Shown here piece after piece: positions 51,014-60,074 of a DNA stretch of 64,000 bases. How positions within the stretch are numbered: position 1 is the first letter of the stretch; each line of letters opens with the position of its first letter. The stretch is from positions 1 to 64,000 of the forward strand of contig NZ_JRKJ01000025.1 of the NCBI RefSeq assembly GCF_000770795.1. The letters run 5' to 3'. The notes beneath the pieces are model-generated. The model made no database searches and was not told the DNA's origin. It saw only the letters and a list, made by a program, of their open reading frames with translations. The translations under genes were made by a program, and so were the position numbers. The DNA comes from Lysobacter dokdonensis DS-58. GTDB taxonomy: Bacteria; Pseudomonadota; Gammaproteobacteria; Xanthomonadales; Xanthomonadaceae.

Positions 51014-51591
51014 GCAAGCGCGGCCTGCTGCTGATCGCCCTGCTGGTGGCCGCCGCCGTGACCGGCTGGTCCGCGTGGGAGCATCGTCCGCGGGATCGCG
51101 GCGGCAAGGCCGACAACGGGCGCTCCGATTACGTGCTCACGGATTTCGAAGCCGTGGTCCTCGACAAGCAGGGCCGCGAGTCCTTCACGCTGAAGGCGCC
51201 GAAGCTCACGCGCAGCCCCGGCGACAAAACGATGACCATCCAGACGCCCATCTTCTACATCCCCGTCGCACCCGCGGCAGGCCAGGCGCCCACGCGCGAA
51301 GCCGGCTGGGAAGTGCGTTCGAACACCGGCTGGGTGAGCGCCGATGGCGACGAAGTCCGGTTGCTCGGGGCCGTGAACGCGAAGACGGCCAGCGCGGCCC
51401 AACGCCGCGTGACGATCACCACCGAGCGCATGAACATATTCCCGGACGCGAACCGGGCCACCTCGCCGGGGACGGTCACGGTGGAGCAACCGGGCTCTAT
51501 ACTGCGGGGTCAAGGCATGGATGCGCGGCTCGACAGCAAGCGCGTCCGCTTCTCGTCGAACGTAAAGGCCCGTTATGTCCCGTCGCATTGA
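51010..51591 (+). CDS. lptC: LPS export ABC transporter periplasmic protein LptC
   Basis: A 193-residue bitopic protein: one N-terminal membrane helix (about 5-22) and a periplasmic beta-jellyroll with the LptC pattern (DYVLTDFEAVVLDKQGRESFTL, QTPIFYIPV, LGAVNAKTA). It receives LPS from LptBFG and hands it to LptA. The gene overlaps lptA by 17 bases, suggesting translational coupling. A promoter-like TATACTGCGGG occurs inside it, upstream of lptA. Confidence 0.92.
   Translation: MSKRGLLLIALLVAAAVTGWSAWEHRPRDRGGKADNGRSDYVLTDFEAVVLDKQGRESFTLKAPKLTRSPGDKTMTIQTPIFYIPVAPAAGQAPTREAGWEVRSNTGWVSADGDEVRLLGAVNAKTASAAQRRVTITTERMNIFPDANRATSPGTVTVEQPGSILRGQGMDARLDSKRVRFSSNVKARYVPSH
51498..51503 (+). promoter_or_regulatory. 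possible internal promoter -10 for lptA inside lptC
   Basis: TATACT followed by GCGGGG lies 72 bases before the lptA ATG, in lptC coding sequence. The -35 position is not convincing. In E. coli a stress promoter inside lptC drives lptA-lptB, so a functional counterpart is conceivable, but the motif is short. Confidence 0.3.
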
Positions 51592-52090
51592 TTCGCTCCG
51601 CTGGTCCGCGCTGCTGCTCCTGGGCGTGGCCGCCTTCGCGGGCGCGCGCACCTCGGACCGCAGCCAGCCGATGAACGTCGAGGCCGGCGGCAGCGATTGC
51701 TCGGTGAGCGACACCGGCCAGTGCATTCTCACGGGCGACGTGCACATCACGCAGGGCACGATGGTCATCCGCGCAGGGCGCGCCGTGATCCATCGCGCCA
51801 ACGGCGACATCCGCCGCGTGCAGTTCACCGGCAGCCCGGTGCAGCTGACGCAGGAACTGGACGACGGTTCCAAGATCAACGCGCGCGCGCAGAACGTCGA
51901 TTACGACATGGCCACCGACACCGTCGTCTTCACCGGCGATGCGCTGATCGACCAGCCCGGTCGCGGCAACATCGCCGGTGGGCGCATTGCGTACAACATG
52001 CGTTCCGGCCAGGTGCAGGGCACCGGCGAAGGCAAGGGCCGCGTGAAGATGCAGTTCGTGCCGAAGGGCGCGCAACAGGGCAGTCGCTGA
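51575..52090 (+). CDS. lptA: LPS transport periplasmic protein LptA
   Basis: A 171-residue periplasmic protein with signal sequence ([13 protein letters not shown]). The OstA-like core starts [20 protein letters not shown] and continues with [20 protein letters not shown]. LptA polymers bridge the periplasm to carry LPS to LptDE. The first bases are inside lptC (17-base overlap); the stop shares one base with lptB. Confidence 0.93.
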   Translation: MSRRIDSLRWSALLLLGVAAFAGARTSDRSQPMNVEAGGSDCSVSDTGQCILTGDVHITQGTMVIRAGRAVIHRANGDIRRVQFTGSPVQLTQELDDGSKINARAQNVDYDMATDTVVFTGDALIDQPGRGNIAGGRIAYNMRSGQVQGTGEGKGRVKMQFVPKGAQQGSR

Positions 52091-52809
52091 TGCTGCTCGC
52101 GCAAGGGCTGCGCAAGTCCTATCGCACGCGCGCGGTCGTCCGCGATTTCGGCCTGACCCTCGACGCCGGCGAAGTCGTCGGCCTGCTCGGCCCCAACGGC
52201 GCGGGCAAGACCACCTGCTTCTACATGATCGTCGGCCTGGTGCCGGCCGATGCCGGGCAGATCGTGCTCGACGGCCAGGACATCTCCGGCGAGCCGATGT
52301 ACACGCGCGCCAAGCTGGGCGTCGGCTACCTGCCGCAGGAACCCTCGGTGTTCCGCAAATTGTCGGTCGCCGACAACATCCGCCTGGTGCTGGAGTTGCG
52401 CGAAGACCTCGACGCCAACGGCCGCGAGCGCGAACTCGACTCGCTGCTCGAGGAACTGCAGATCGGCCACGTCGCCGGCCAGATGGGCGCCAGCCTCTCC
52501 GGCGGCGAGCGGCGACGCGTCGAAATCGCCCGCGCACTGGCCGGCAAGCCCCGCCTGATGCTGCTCGACGAACCCTTCGCCGGCGTCGATCCGATCTCCG
52601 TCGGCGAGATCCAGCGCATCGTCCGTCACCTGAAATCGCGCGGGATCGGGGTGCTCATCACGGATCACAACGTGCGGGAGACCTTGGGCATCTGCGACCG
52701 GGCGTATATCCTCAACGAAGGCAGCGTGCTCGCGCAGGGGGCGCCGGACGCGCTGCTGGCGAACCCCGACGTCCGCCGCGTGTACCTCGGCGAAGCATTC
52801 CGCCTGTAG
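52090..52809 (+). CDS. lptB: LPS export ABC transporter ATP-binding protein LptB
   Basis: The ATG at 52090 gives 239 residues of an ABC ATPase: Walker [23 protein letters not shown] (Q-loop), signature [15 protein letters not shown], Walker [14 protein letters not shown] and the switch His in [10 protein letters not shown]. It powers LPS extraction by LptFG. The gene follows lptA with a one-base overlap and precedes rpoN, the standard arrangement. Confidence 0.96.
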   Translation: MLLAQGLRKSYRTRAVVRDFGLTLDAGEVVGLLGPNGAGKTTCFYMIVGLVPADAGQIVLDGQDISGEPMYTRAKLGVGYLPQEPSVFRKLSVADNIRLVLELREDLDANGRERELDSLLEELQIGHVAGQMGASLSGGERRRVEIARALAGKPRLMLLDEPFAGVDPISVGEIQRIVRHLKSRGIGVLITDHNVRETLGICDRAYILNEGSVLAQGAPDALLANPDVRRVYLGEAFRL

Positions 52810-52858
52810 GTCCGTCGCGTCCCGGCCGTCGGTTCCCACCGGCAGCGTTGGACTCGAC

Positions 52859-54274
52859 ATGAAGCCCCGCCTCCAGACATCGCTGGGACAGCACCTGGTC
52901 ATGACGCCGCAGTTGCGTCAGGCCATTCGCCTGTTGCAGCTGTCGACCGCGGAACTGGAAATCGAGATCGCCAGCGCGGTGGAGAGCAACCCGCTGCTGG
53001 ACTGGGAAGACCCCACGCCCATCGACACCCTTCCGGGCGATGGCGCCAACGGCAGCGGCAATGGCGCCGACCACGACGACGCACCGCCTGCCGACGCCTC
53101 GCCCTGGGATGGCGACGAGCCGTGGTACGAACGCATCGGCCCCGCCGACAGCGACGACGAACCGCTCGCCGAACAAGTGGCCGAAGCCGAAACGCTGCAC
53201 GACCACCTGTTGTGGCAGTTGCACCTGAGTCACCTGTCGCAGCGCGATCGCATGATCGGCGTGGCGATCATCGAAGCGATCGACGACGACGGCTACCTGC
53301 GCGAGACCATCGAAGCGGTCGCCGACAGCCTGCGCCCCGACATCAACGCGCAGGACAACGAAATCCTGACGGTGCTGCACCAGGTGCAGCGGTTCGATCC
53401 GCCGGGCGTGGGCGCGCGCACGCTCAACGAATGCCTGCAGATCCAGCTCGCGCTGCTGCCCGAGGGCACGCCCGGCCGCGATCTTGCAAAGAAGATGGCC
53501 GACGGCCCGCTCGAACGCCTGCCGCGCATCGGCGTGGCCGGCCTTGCGAACGAACTGCATCGTTCGCACGAAGACATCGAACTCGCCGTGCACGTGCTGC
53601 GTTCGCTCGAACCGCGCCCCGGCGCGCAGATGGGCGGCCTGTCGGCCGATACGTACGTGACGCCCGATTGCGTCGTGTGGCGGCAGCAGGGCCAGTGGCG
53701 CGTCGCGCTCGCCGCCGGCGCGCGGCCACGCATCTCGATCCATCGCGGATACGAACGCATGATCCGCTCGGCGAGCGAGAACGACGCGATCTACCTGCGC
53801 GGCCGCCTGCAGGAAGCGCGCTGGCTGCTCAAGTCGCTCGAAGCGCGCGGCGATACCTTGCTCAAGGTGATGCGCTGCCTGTTGCGGCAGCAGTCGGCGT
53901 TCCTCGAATTCGGCGACCAGGCGTTGCGGCCGCTGACGCTGCGCGAAGTCGCCGGCGAAGTGGGGCTTCACGAATCCACCATCTCGCGCGCCATCGCGCG
54001 CAAGTACGTGCGCACGCCGCGCGGCACGATCCCGCTGCGCGCGTTCTTCGCATCGGGCATCGAGACCGGCACTGGCGGCGAGGCCTCGAGCACCGCCATC
54101 CAGGCCATGATCCGCCGCCTGGTCGAGGGCGAGGACCCGCGCAAGCCGATGTCGGACGCCCGCCTGGCGGAAACCCTCAAGGCCTCCGGCGTGCCGGTCG
54201 CACGGCGCACCGTGGCCAAGTACCGGGAGGCCATGAGCATCCCCTCGTCGCAGGACCGCCTGCGAATCGGTTAA
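52859..54274 (+). CDS. rpoN: RNA polymerase sigma-54 factor
   Basis: A 471-residue RpoN. Region I is present (LQTSLGQHLVMTPQLRQAI, RLLQLSTAELE) and is followed by an acidic region II. The core-binding domain occupies the middle (about 140-330), the helix-turn-helix (LREVAGEVGLHESTISRAIA) lies near 365-385, and the RpoN box ARRTVAKYRE is at 448-457. It recognises -24/-12 promoters and needs an AAA+ activator. The gene lies between lptB and hpf, its conserved position. Confidence 0.97.
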   Translation: MKPRLQTSLGQHLVMTPQLRQAIRLLQLSTAELEIEIASAVESNPLLDWEDPTPIDTLPGDGANGSGNGADHDDAPPADASPWDGDEPWYERIGPADSDDEPLAEQVAEAETLHDHLLWQLHLSHLSQRDRMIGVAIIEAIDDDGYLRETIEAVADSLRPDINAQDNEILTVLHQVQRFDPPGVGARTLNECLQIQLALLPEGTPGRDLAKKMADGPLERLPRIGVAGLANELHRSHEDIELAVHVLRSLEPRPGAQMGGLSADTYVTPDCVVWRQQGQWRVALAAGARPRISIHRGYERMIRSASENDAIYLRGRLQEARWLLKSLEARGDTLLKVMRCLLRQQSAFLEFGDQALRPLTLREVAGEVGLHESTISRAIARKYVRTPRGTIPLRAFFASGIETGTGGEASSTAIQAMIRRLVEGEDPRKPMSDARLAETLKASGVPVARRTVAKYREAMSIPSSQDRLRIG

Positions 54275-54343
54275 GTCCCAGCCTTGCGGCCGACCATCTT
54301 CCCCTCACGGCCGCCGGGCGTATCCTGTCCATCCGAAGTGAGC

Positions 54344-54352
54344 AAAGGAGGT
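54344..54352 (+). promoter_or_regulatory. near-perfect Shine-Dalgarno sequence of hpf
   Basis: AAAGGAGGT matches the anti-SD end of 16S rRNA almost completely and stands five bases before the ATG at 54358. It fixes the hpf start and is far stronger than the ribosome-binding sites of its neighbours, in keeping with high expression of hibernation factors. Confidence 0.85.
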
Positions 54353-54357
54353 CCGCG

Positions 54358-54675
54358 ATGCGCATCGACACCTACGGCCAGCAGCTCGAAGTCACGCCTG
54401 CCCTGCGCGACTACGTCGAAACCAAGCTCCAGCGGCTCTCCCGACACTTCGACCAGCCGATCGATGTCCGCACGCAACTCAGCCTGGAGCGCACCGACCA
54501 TTGCGCCGAGGCCAACGTGAATATCGCCGGTCGCACCTTGCACGCCGATGCGACCGCCCAGAACATGTACGCCGCGATCGACCTGCTCGCCGACAAGCTC
54601 GATCGCCTGTTGATGAAGCACAAAGAAAAGATCATCGATTCGCACCGCGGCGGGGACGCCGCGCGCGGCGGCTGA
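54358..54675 (+). CDS. hpf: ribosome hibernation-promoting factor, short form
   Basis: The ATG at 54358, after a strong SD, gives 105 residues, the length of the short HPF/YhbH (without the dimerising C-terminal domain of long HPF). The sequence [20 protein letters not shown] and the basic [10 protein letters not shown] match the family. It binds the decoding region of the 30S subunit in stationary phase to help form inactive ribosomes. In the rpoN-hpf-ptsN order its expression is tied to sigma-54 genes. Confidence 0.94.
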   Translation: MRIDTYGQQLEVTPALRDYVETKLQRLSRHFDQPIDVRTQLSLERTDHCAEANVNIAGRTLHADATAQNMYAAIDLLADKLDRLLMKHKEKIIDSHRGGDAARGG

Positions 54676-54705
54676 CACCCGCAACGCATCTTCGAGGGGG
54701 AGACG

Positions 54706-55185
54706 ATGCCGTTCCAGTCGCTGCTATCCGCCGACCGCGTCGTCCTGCTCGTCGAAGCCGGGGACCGCGACGGCGTGCTCGACGCCGCCGCGCGATTGCT
54801 GTCCGACGCATCGCCTGCCAACACGCAGGCGATCGCCGAAAGCCTGCGCAAGCGGGAGCGCCTGGGCAGCACCGCGATCGGCCACGGCATCGCCATCCCG
54901 CACGGCCGGACCAACGCCTTCGACCATGCACGCGCCGCATTCCTGCGGTTGCGCGAGCCGATCGATTTCGACGCCAGCGACGGCGAGCCGGTCGACCTGG
55001 TGTTCGCGATGGCCGTGCCGGAGCATTTCACGCAGGAACACCTGCAATTGCTTGCGCAGATCGCCGAGCAATTCGCGGACGCGGGTTTTCGCGACGCGCT
55101 GCGCGCAGCGCCGGATGCCGCGACATTGCGGCAAGTGCTCCTCGACGGGGCGCACGCGCCGGCCGAAGCGGTGCGCGCCCGATGA
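54706..55185 (+). CDS. ptsN: PTS IIA-like nitrogen-regulatory protein PtsN
   Basis: A 159-residue EIIA-Ntr. The phosphorylated histidine is His66 in [11 protein letters not shown]. The fold is that of the fructose-type IIA. It receives phosphate from HPr and controls targets such as potassium and nitrogen functions. The EI and HPr genes are in the same cluster. The stop overlaps hprK by ATGA. Confidence 0.94.
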   Translation: MPFQSLLSADRVVLLVEAGDRDGVLDAAARLLSDASPANTQAIAESLRKRERLGSTAIGHGIAIPHGRTNAFDHARAAFLRLREPIDFDASDGEPVDLVFAMAVPEHFTQEHLQLLAQIAEQFADAGFRDALRAAPDAATLRQVLLDGAHAPAEAVRAR

Positions 55186-56129
55186 CGCAGCGGATCGCGG
55201 CGCAGGAATTGTTCGACCTGCACCAGCAACGCCTGGGCCTGCGGTGGGTCGCCGGCCAATCCGGCGCGACGCGCGTGCTGGAATCGGTCGAGACTGTCGC
55301 GCGCCGGCCGTCGCTCGCCGGTTACCTCAACATCATCTATCCCAACAAGGTGCAGATCCTCGGGACCGAGGAACTGCAATGGCTGGACGGCCTGGATTCG
55401 CGCAATCGCTGGGAAGTGATCGAACGCATCATGCAGTCGCGCCCGCTCGCGCTGGTGATCAGCAAGGAACAACGCGTTCCCGAAGACCTGATCGACGCCG
55501 CCGAGGAATCGAGTACGCCGCTGTGGTTGTCGCCGCGCCGTGGCCATGAGTTGTTGAACCACCTGCAATACCACCTGGCGCGCACGCTCGCGCCGCGCGT
55601 GACGTTGCACGGCGTGTTCATGGAGATTTACTCGATCGGCGTGCTGATCACCGGCGAATCGGGATCGGGCAAGAGCGAACTGGCGCTGGAACTGGTGACG
55701 CGCGGGCACCGCCTGGTCGCCGACGATGCGCCGGAGTTCACGCAGATCGCGCCCGACGTGCTCGACGGCACGTGCCCGGAGTTGCTGCAGGATCTGCTGG
55801 AAGTGCGCGGCCTGGGCGTGCTCAACGTGCGCCAGATGTTCGGCGACACCGCGGTGAAGCGGAACAAATACCTGCGCCTGATCGTGCACCTGACCAAGCC
55901 GCACCTCGAACCGCAGGCCGCGGGCCTGGAACGCATCACCGGGGACCTCAGCATCCGCCGCGTGCTCGATCTCGACGTCCCGCAGATCACCCTGCCCGTG
56001 ATGCCCGGCCGCAACCTCGCCGTGCTCGCCGAAGCCGCCACGCGCGCGCACATCCTGCGCGCGAAGGGCGTGGACCCCGCGGCCGCCTTCATGGCGCGCC
56101 ATTCCCATTTCCTCGAACGATCCAGCTGA
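55182..56129 (+). CDS. hprK: HPr kinase/phosphorylase
   Basis: The ATG at 55182 gives 315 residues. The Walker [10 protein letters not shown] is at 158-166, and the family signature lies in [16 protein letters not shown]. HprK phosphorylates (and dephosphorylates) HPr on Ser46; HPr in this cluster has Ser46 and His15. It is a general feature of Firmicutes, but also found in Xanthomonads and some betaproteobacteria, where no sugar permease is involved. It overlaps ptsN by ATGA; rapZ starts four bases after its stop. Confidence 0.95.
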   Translation: MTQRIAAQELFDLHQQRLGLRWVAGQSGATRVLESVETVARRPSLAGYLNIIYPNKVQILGTEELQWLDGLDSRNRWEVIERIMQSRPLALVISKEQRVPEDLIDAAEESSTPLWLSPRRGHELLNHLQYHLARTLAPRVTLHGVFMEIYSIGVLITGESGSGKSELALELVTRGHRLVADDAPEFTQIAPDVLDGTCPELLQDLLEVRGLGVLNVRQMFGDTAVKRNKYLRLIVHLTKPHLEPQAAGLERITGDLSIRRVLDLDVPQITLPVMPGRNLAVLAEAATRAHILRAKGVDPAAAFMARHSHFLERSS

Positions 56130-56133
56130 CGCC

Positions 56134-57039
56134 GTGAACACGACGCCGCCTCCCGCACCGCCCGCCCCGCCCGCGCCGCCGGTGCCGAGCCTGATGATCG
56201 TCAGCGGCATGTCCGGTTCGGGCAAGTCGGTGGCGCTCAACACGCTCGAAGACCTCGGGTTCTATTGCGTCGACAATTTGCCCGCCGACTTGCTGCCGGA
56301 ATTCGTCCGGCGCGTGACGCGCGGCGAAATGCAGCCGGAGAAACTCGCCGTCGGCCTGGACGTACGCAGCGGCGGCGACCTCAACATCATTCCGGACGTG
56401 CTGTCGGAAGTCGGCGGGCTCGGGCTCGATCCGAAACTCATTTTCTTCGATGCCGAAGACGACGTGCTGCTGCGTCGCTACGCCGACACGCGCCGCCGCC
56501 ATCCTCTCAGCCATCTCGGTCTCGCGCTCGCCGATGCGATCGGTCTGGAGCGGCAGGCGCTCAAGCCACTGCGGCAGATCGCCGATGTCGTGCTCGATAC
56601 CAGCCACCTCAACGTGCACAAGCTGCGCCGCGTGGTGATCACCGAGTTCGGCCTGGGCGAAGCCTCGAGCCTGTCGTTGTTGTTCGAATCCTTCGCCTAC
56701 CGGCGCGGCGTGCCGCCGGACGCGGACTTCGTCTTCGACGCGCGCTGCCTGCCCAACCCGCATTGGGACGCGCGCCTGCGCCCGCTGTCCGGCCGCGACA
56801 AGGACGTGGGCGACTACCTCGAATCGCAACCCGAGGTGGCGCAGTACGCCGGCGAAATCGAGCACTTCCTCGATACCTGGTTGCCACGCCTGCAATCGGA
56901 CACGCGCAGTTACGTCACCGTGGCCTTCGGCTGCACGGGCGGGCGGCATCGTTCGGTGTACCTGGCCGAACGCCTCGCGCGCCATTGCCGCGAGCGCGGG
57001 TGGGCCGAGGTTGCGGTGCACCATCGCGAGCTGGACTGA
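56134..57039 (+). CDS. rapZ: RNase adapter protein RapZ
   Basis: GTG start gives 301 residues. The first 18 residues are almost only Pro, Ala and Thr. The P-loop GMSGSGKS is at 25-32, and the C-terminal [20 protein letters not shown] is the conserved RNA/ligand-binding end. In E. coli RapZ binds the GlmZ/GlmY small RNAs and directs RNase E to control GlcN-6-P synthase. Whether such RNAs exist here is unknown. Its position with hprK and ptsN is conserved. Confidence 0.95.
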   Translation: MNTTPPPAPPAPPAPPVPSLMIVSGMSGSGKSVALNTLEDLGFYCVDNLPADLLPEFVRRVTRGEMQPEKLAVGLDVRSGGDLNIIPDVLSEVGGLGLDPKLIFFDAEDDVLLRRYADTRRRHPLSHLGLALADAIGLERQALKPLRQIADVVLDTSHLNVHKLRRVVITEFGLGEASSLSLLFESFAYRRGVPPDADFVFDARCLPNPHWDARLRPLSGRDKDVGDYLESQPEVAQYAGEIEHFLDTWLPRLQSDTRSYVTVAFGCTGGRHRSVYLAERLARHCRERGWAEVAVHHRELD

Positions 57040-57058
57040 CTTGCACTAACCTGCCGCC

Positions 57059-57451
57059 ATGACCGTCGGCATCCTGCTCATCACCCACGAAGGCGTCGGC
57101 TCGGGCTTGCTGGCCGTCGCCACGCGCCTGCTGCGCCAGTTGCCGCTGAAGACCGAGGCCTTCGAGGTCCCGTTCGACGCGGACCCCGACGCACTGTTGC
57201 CATTGGCGAGCGCGGCCTTGCGCCGCGTCGACGGCGGACAGGGCGTGCTGGTGCTGACCGACCTGTACGGCGCGACCCCGAGCAACCTTGCGGCCAAGCT
57301 CGCGCGCATCGGCACGCCCGTGCGCCGCGTGTCCGCATTGAGCCTGCCCATGCTGCTGCGTGTGATGAATTACGCAGAAATGGATCTCGACGAACTTCCC
57401 AGCGTCGCCGCGGCGGGCGCACGCAACGGCGTGATCCATGATGACGCCTGA
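57059..57451 (+). CDS. mannose-type PTS EIIA component (regulatory)
   Basis: A 130-residue EIIA of the mannose family. The N-terminal ILLITHEGVGSGLL carries the active-site His10. LTDLYGATPSNLAAKLA fits the fold. No EIIB, EIIC or EIID gene is present in this cluster, so it probably acts as a regulatory phosphoacceptor. It lies between rapZ and HPr with gaps of 19 and 21 bases. Confidence 0.9.
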   Translation: MTVGILLITHEGVGSGLLAVATRLLRQLPLKTEAFEVPFDADPDALLPLASAALRRVDGGQGVLVLTDLYGATPSNLAAKLARIGTPVRRVSALSLPMLLRVMNYAEMDLDELPSVAAAGARNGVIHDDA

Positions 57452-57472
57452 CATCGACGCACAGAGGACTGC

Positions 57473-57742
57473 ATGATCGAGCGCGAGCTCCTGGTCGCCA
57501 ACAAGCTGGGCCTGCACGCACGGGCCACGGCCAAGCTCGTGCAATTGCTGTCCTCGTATCGCTGCGGCGCGACCATCGCGGCGAAAGGCCGCGAAGTGAA
57601 TGCCAAGAGCATCATGGGCGTGATGTTGCTGGCCGCGGGCCAGGGCACGCCGGTGGTGTTGCGCGTCGACGGCGACGACGAAGCCGAAGCGGCGGCCGCG
57701 GTGGCGGACCTGTTCGAGCGGCTCTTCGACGAGGGCGGCTGA
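57473..57742 (+). CDS. ptsH: phosphocarrier protein HPr
   Basis: An 89-residue HPr. His15 in LGLHARAT and Ser46 in AKSIMGVMLLAA are both present, so it can be phosphorylated by EI at His and by HprK at Ser. Stop and EI start share one base (TGATG). It belongs to a regulatory PTS without sugar permease. Confidence 0.96.
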   Translation: MIERELLVANKLGLHARATAKLVQLLSSYRCGATIAAKGREVNAKSIMGVMLLAAGQGTPVVLRVDGDDEAEAAAAVADLFERLFDEGG

Positions 57743-59457
57743 TGCGGCAGGTCCTGCCCGGTCACGGCGCGTCGCGCGGCAGCGCGCTCGGCCGCGCACG
57801 GGTCCGCTTGCCGCATGTGCTGGACGTCCGCGAGGAACACGTCGAGGCCGATGCCGTCGAAGGCGAGCTGCAACGCCTGCACGCCGCCATCGACATCGTG
57901 CGCGAGGAAATGCGCGTCCTGCGCCAGCGCCTGCATGGCGCACTCGCGCAGGAAGTCGGCGAATTCCTCGACCTGCACGCCCTGCTGCTCGACGACCCCG
58001 AATTGCTGCAGGGCCTGGATGACCTGATCCGCGCCGGCCGTTACACCGCCGACTACGCGCTGCGCCTGCAACGCGACCGCATCGCCAGCGTGTTCACGCA
58101 GATGGACGACGCGTACCTGCGCAGCCGCATCGACGACATCGACCAGGTGATCGGCCGCATCCACGTCGCGCTGCACCGGAGCGCGACGCCGGTCGAAGGC
58201 CTGGCGGGCGACATCCTCGTCACCGACAACATCGCGCCGGCCGAACTCGCGCAATTGCAGGCGCAAGGCGTGATGGCGGTGGTCACCGCGGGCGGCAGCG
58301 CGTTGTCGCACAGCGCGATCCTCGCCCGCAGCCTGCACGTGCCGCTGGTGGTCGGTGCAGCGCAAGCGTTGATGAAGGTCAACGACGGCGACGTGCTCGC
58401 CGTCGACGGCACCAGCGGCCTGGTCGTCCTCGAACCCAATGCCGAAGACCTGCGTGGCCACCGCGCGCGCATGCGCGACCAGGTCCGCGAGCGCCGCCAG
58501 CTCAATCGCCTGCGCCGCGAACCCACGCGCACCACGGATGGCGTCGACGTGAAACTGTGGGCCAACGCCGAATCGCGCGCCGACGTCGCCGAAGCGCACG
58601 CTCTCGGCGCCGCGGGCGTCGGCCTGTACCGCACCGAGTTCCTGTTCCTCCAGCGCACCGAAGTGCCGGACGAAGAGGAACAATTCCGCGCCTATCGAGA
58701 CGTCGTGCTCGGCATGACGGGCCGCACGGTCACCATCCGCACGCTCGACCTCGGCGCCGACAAGGCCGACCGCAGCGGCCTGGTGCTCGAAGGCGAACCC
58801 AATCCCGCGCTCGGCCTGCGCGGCGTGCGCCTGTCGCTCTCGCGCGAACCGTTGTTCCGCACGCAGCTGCGCGCGATCGTGCGCGCGTCGGGCTACGGCC
58901 CCGTGCGCGTGCTGGTACCGATGATCAGCAGCCGCGAGGAAGTCCTCTCGGTCAAGCGCATGTTGCGCAAGGTGCTGGCGGAGGTGCGGCGCGAGGGACA
59001 CGAAGTCGCCGACGTGATCCCGCTCGGCGCGATGATCGAAGTGCCGGCCGCGGCGATCGCCCTGCCCTCCTTCATCGGCGCGGTGGATTTCCTGTCGGTC
59101 GGCACCAACGACCTCATCCAGTACCTGCTCGCCGCCGACCGCAACAACGAGGCGCTCGGCGAGATCTATACGCCGATGCACCCGGCGCTGATCCGGCTGC
59201 TGCACGACATCATCCGCAACGCGCACAAGCGCGGCAAACCCGTGGCTGTGTGCGGCGAAATGGCGGGCGATGCGACCTACGCGCCCTTGCTGCTCGCCCT
59301 CGGACTGGGCGAGTTCAGCCTGCATCCGAACACGCTCCTGGAACTGCGGCGCGCGATCCGCAATTGCGATCTGTCCGCTTTGCGTGCGCGGGCCCCCGCA
59401 TTGCTGCGCGCGAAGGATCGCAACCAGATCGAGCAATGGCTGACGGCCTCGCACTGA
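57742..59457 (+). CDS. ptsI: PTS phosphoenolpyruvate--protein phosphotransferase (Enzyme I)
   Basis: The ATG at 57742, overlapping HPr by one base, gives 571 residues of ordinary Enzyme I (no N-terminal GAF, so not PtsP). The phosphorylated His190 is in GGSALSHSAILAR. The PEP-binding C-terminal half has the blocks DGVDVKLWANAES, GVGLYRTEFLFL, LSVGTNDLIQYLLAADRNNE and VCGEMAGDATYAPLLLALGL. It starts the phosphorelay EI-HPr-PtsN/EIIA. The next gene is 43 bases on. Confidence 0.96.
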   Translation: MRQVLPGHGASRGSALGRARVRLPHVLDVREEHVEADAVEGELQRLHAAIDIVREEMRVLRQRLHGALAQEVGEFLDLHALLLDDPELLQGLDDLIRAGRYTADYALRLQRDRIASVFTQMDDAYLRSRIDDIDQVIGRIHVALHRSATPVEGLAGDILVTDNIAPAELAQLQAQGVMAVVTAGGSALSHSAILARSLHVPLVVGAAQALMKVNDGDVLAVDGTSGLVVLEPNAEDLRGHRARMRDQVRERRQLNRLRREPTRTTDGVDVKLWANAESRADVAEAHALGAAGVGLYRTEFLFLQRTEVPDEEEQFRAYRDVVLGMTGRTVTIRTLDLGADKADRSGLVLEGEPNPALGLRGVRLSLSREPLFRTQLRAIVRASGYGPVRVLVPMISSREEVLSVKRMLRKVLAEVRREGHEVADVIPLGAMIEVPAAAIALPSFIGAVDFLSVGTNDLIQYLLAADRNNEALGEIYTPMHPALIRLLHDIIRNAHKRGKPVAVCGEMAGDATYAPLLLALGLGEFSLHPNTLLELRRAIRNCDLSALRARAPALLRAKDRNQIEQWLTASH

Positions 59458-59500
59458 GCGCAGCGGCGACACTGGCGCTTTCCTTTCCCGGAGCGCGGCC

Positions 59501-59944
59501 ATGCAACGTCGATTCCTCACTGCCTTCTGGCTGATCCTTGCGATGGCGTGCGCGCCTGCATTCGCCAACGACAAGGCCCCGGCCGCCGGCGCCGTCATGC
59601 ATCCGGAAGACATGGCGTCCCGATTCAACACGCTGTACGCCGCGGGCGACATCGAAGGCCTCGTCGCCCTGTTCGAACCCCAGGCGCTGCTCCGCGTCGG
59701 CGACTCCGCCCCCGTCCACGGGCGCGATGCGATCCGCGATGCGCTGAAGGGCTTCATCGCGCCCGGCGCGGTGATGGAAACCACCCACATCGATGTCCTC
59801 GAGCACGACGGCCTGGCCTTCGTCTCCACGCGCTGGCGCATCCACGGTGCGCTCGAAATGGAAGGCACCTCGCGCGAAGTCCTGCGTCGCCAGCCCGACG
59901 GTCGCTGGTTGTACGCCATCGACCTGCCCGAACCGAAGGGTTGA
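59501..59944 (+). CDS. exported NTF2-like (SnoaL/DUF4440) protein
   Basis: A 147-residue protein with signal peptide (LILAMACAPAFAND). The mature part MASRFNTLYAAGDIEGLVALFE resembles the N-terminal helix of DUF4440/SnoaL folds, and the C-terminal half has the beta sheet (LAFVSTRWRIHGALEME, VLRRQPDGRWLYAID). The family includes steroid isomerases and small-molecule binding proteins. No specific function is visible. It lies at the end of the PTS run but may have its own promoter. Confidence 0.8.
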   Translation: MQRRFLTAFWLILAMACAPAFANDKAPAAGAVMHPEDMASRFNTLYAAGDIEGLVALFEPQALLRVGDSAPVHGRDAIRDALKGFIAPGAVMETTHIDVLEHDGLAFVSTRWRIHGALEMEGTSREVLRRQPDGRWLYAIDLPEPKG

Positions 59945-60005
59945 CGCAGCGCACGCAAACAAGCGGACTTCCTTGCAGGGGTAGGCGGCTTCATGCCGCA
60001 CAGGC

Positions 60006-60030
60006 CATAATTCGCGCCATGAACGCCTGA
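60006..60030 (+). promoter_or_regulatory. mgtE leader: -10-like box and minimal ORF
   Basis: CATAAT (60006-60011) is a -10-like hexamer. A start codon at 60019 begins ATG-AAC-GCC-TGA (60019-60030), a three-codon reading frame. If transcription begins seven or eight bases after CATAAT, the ATG would be at or near the 5' end of the mRNA, i.e. leaderless. The mgtE ATG follows 44 bases later, behind CGGAAG. A regulatory role is only a hypothesis. Confidence 0.25.
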
Positions 60031-60074
60031 CCCCTGTCGCGCCACGTGCGCGGCGCCGCCAACGGAAGTACCGC

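Noticed and set aside
57370-60045. An 891-codon minus-strand frame opposite HPr and Enzyme I
   Set aside because: It lacks any recognisable motif and mirrors conserved PTS genes.
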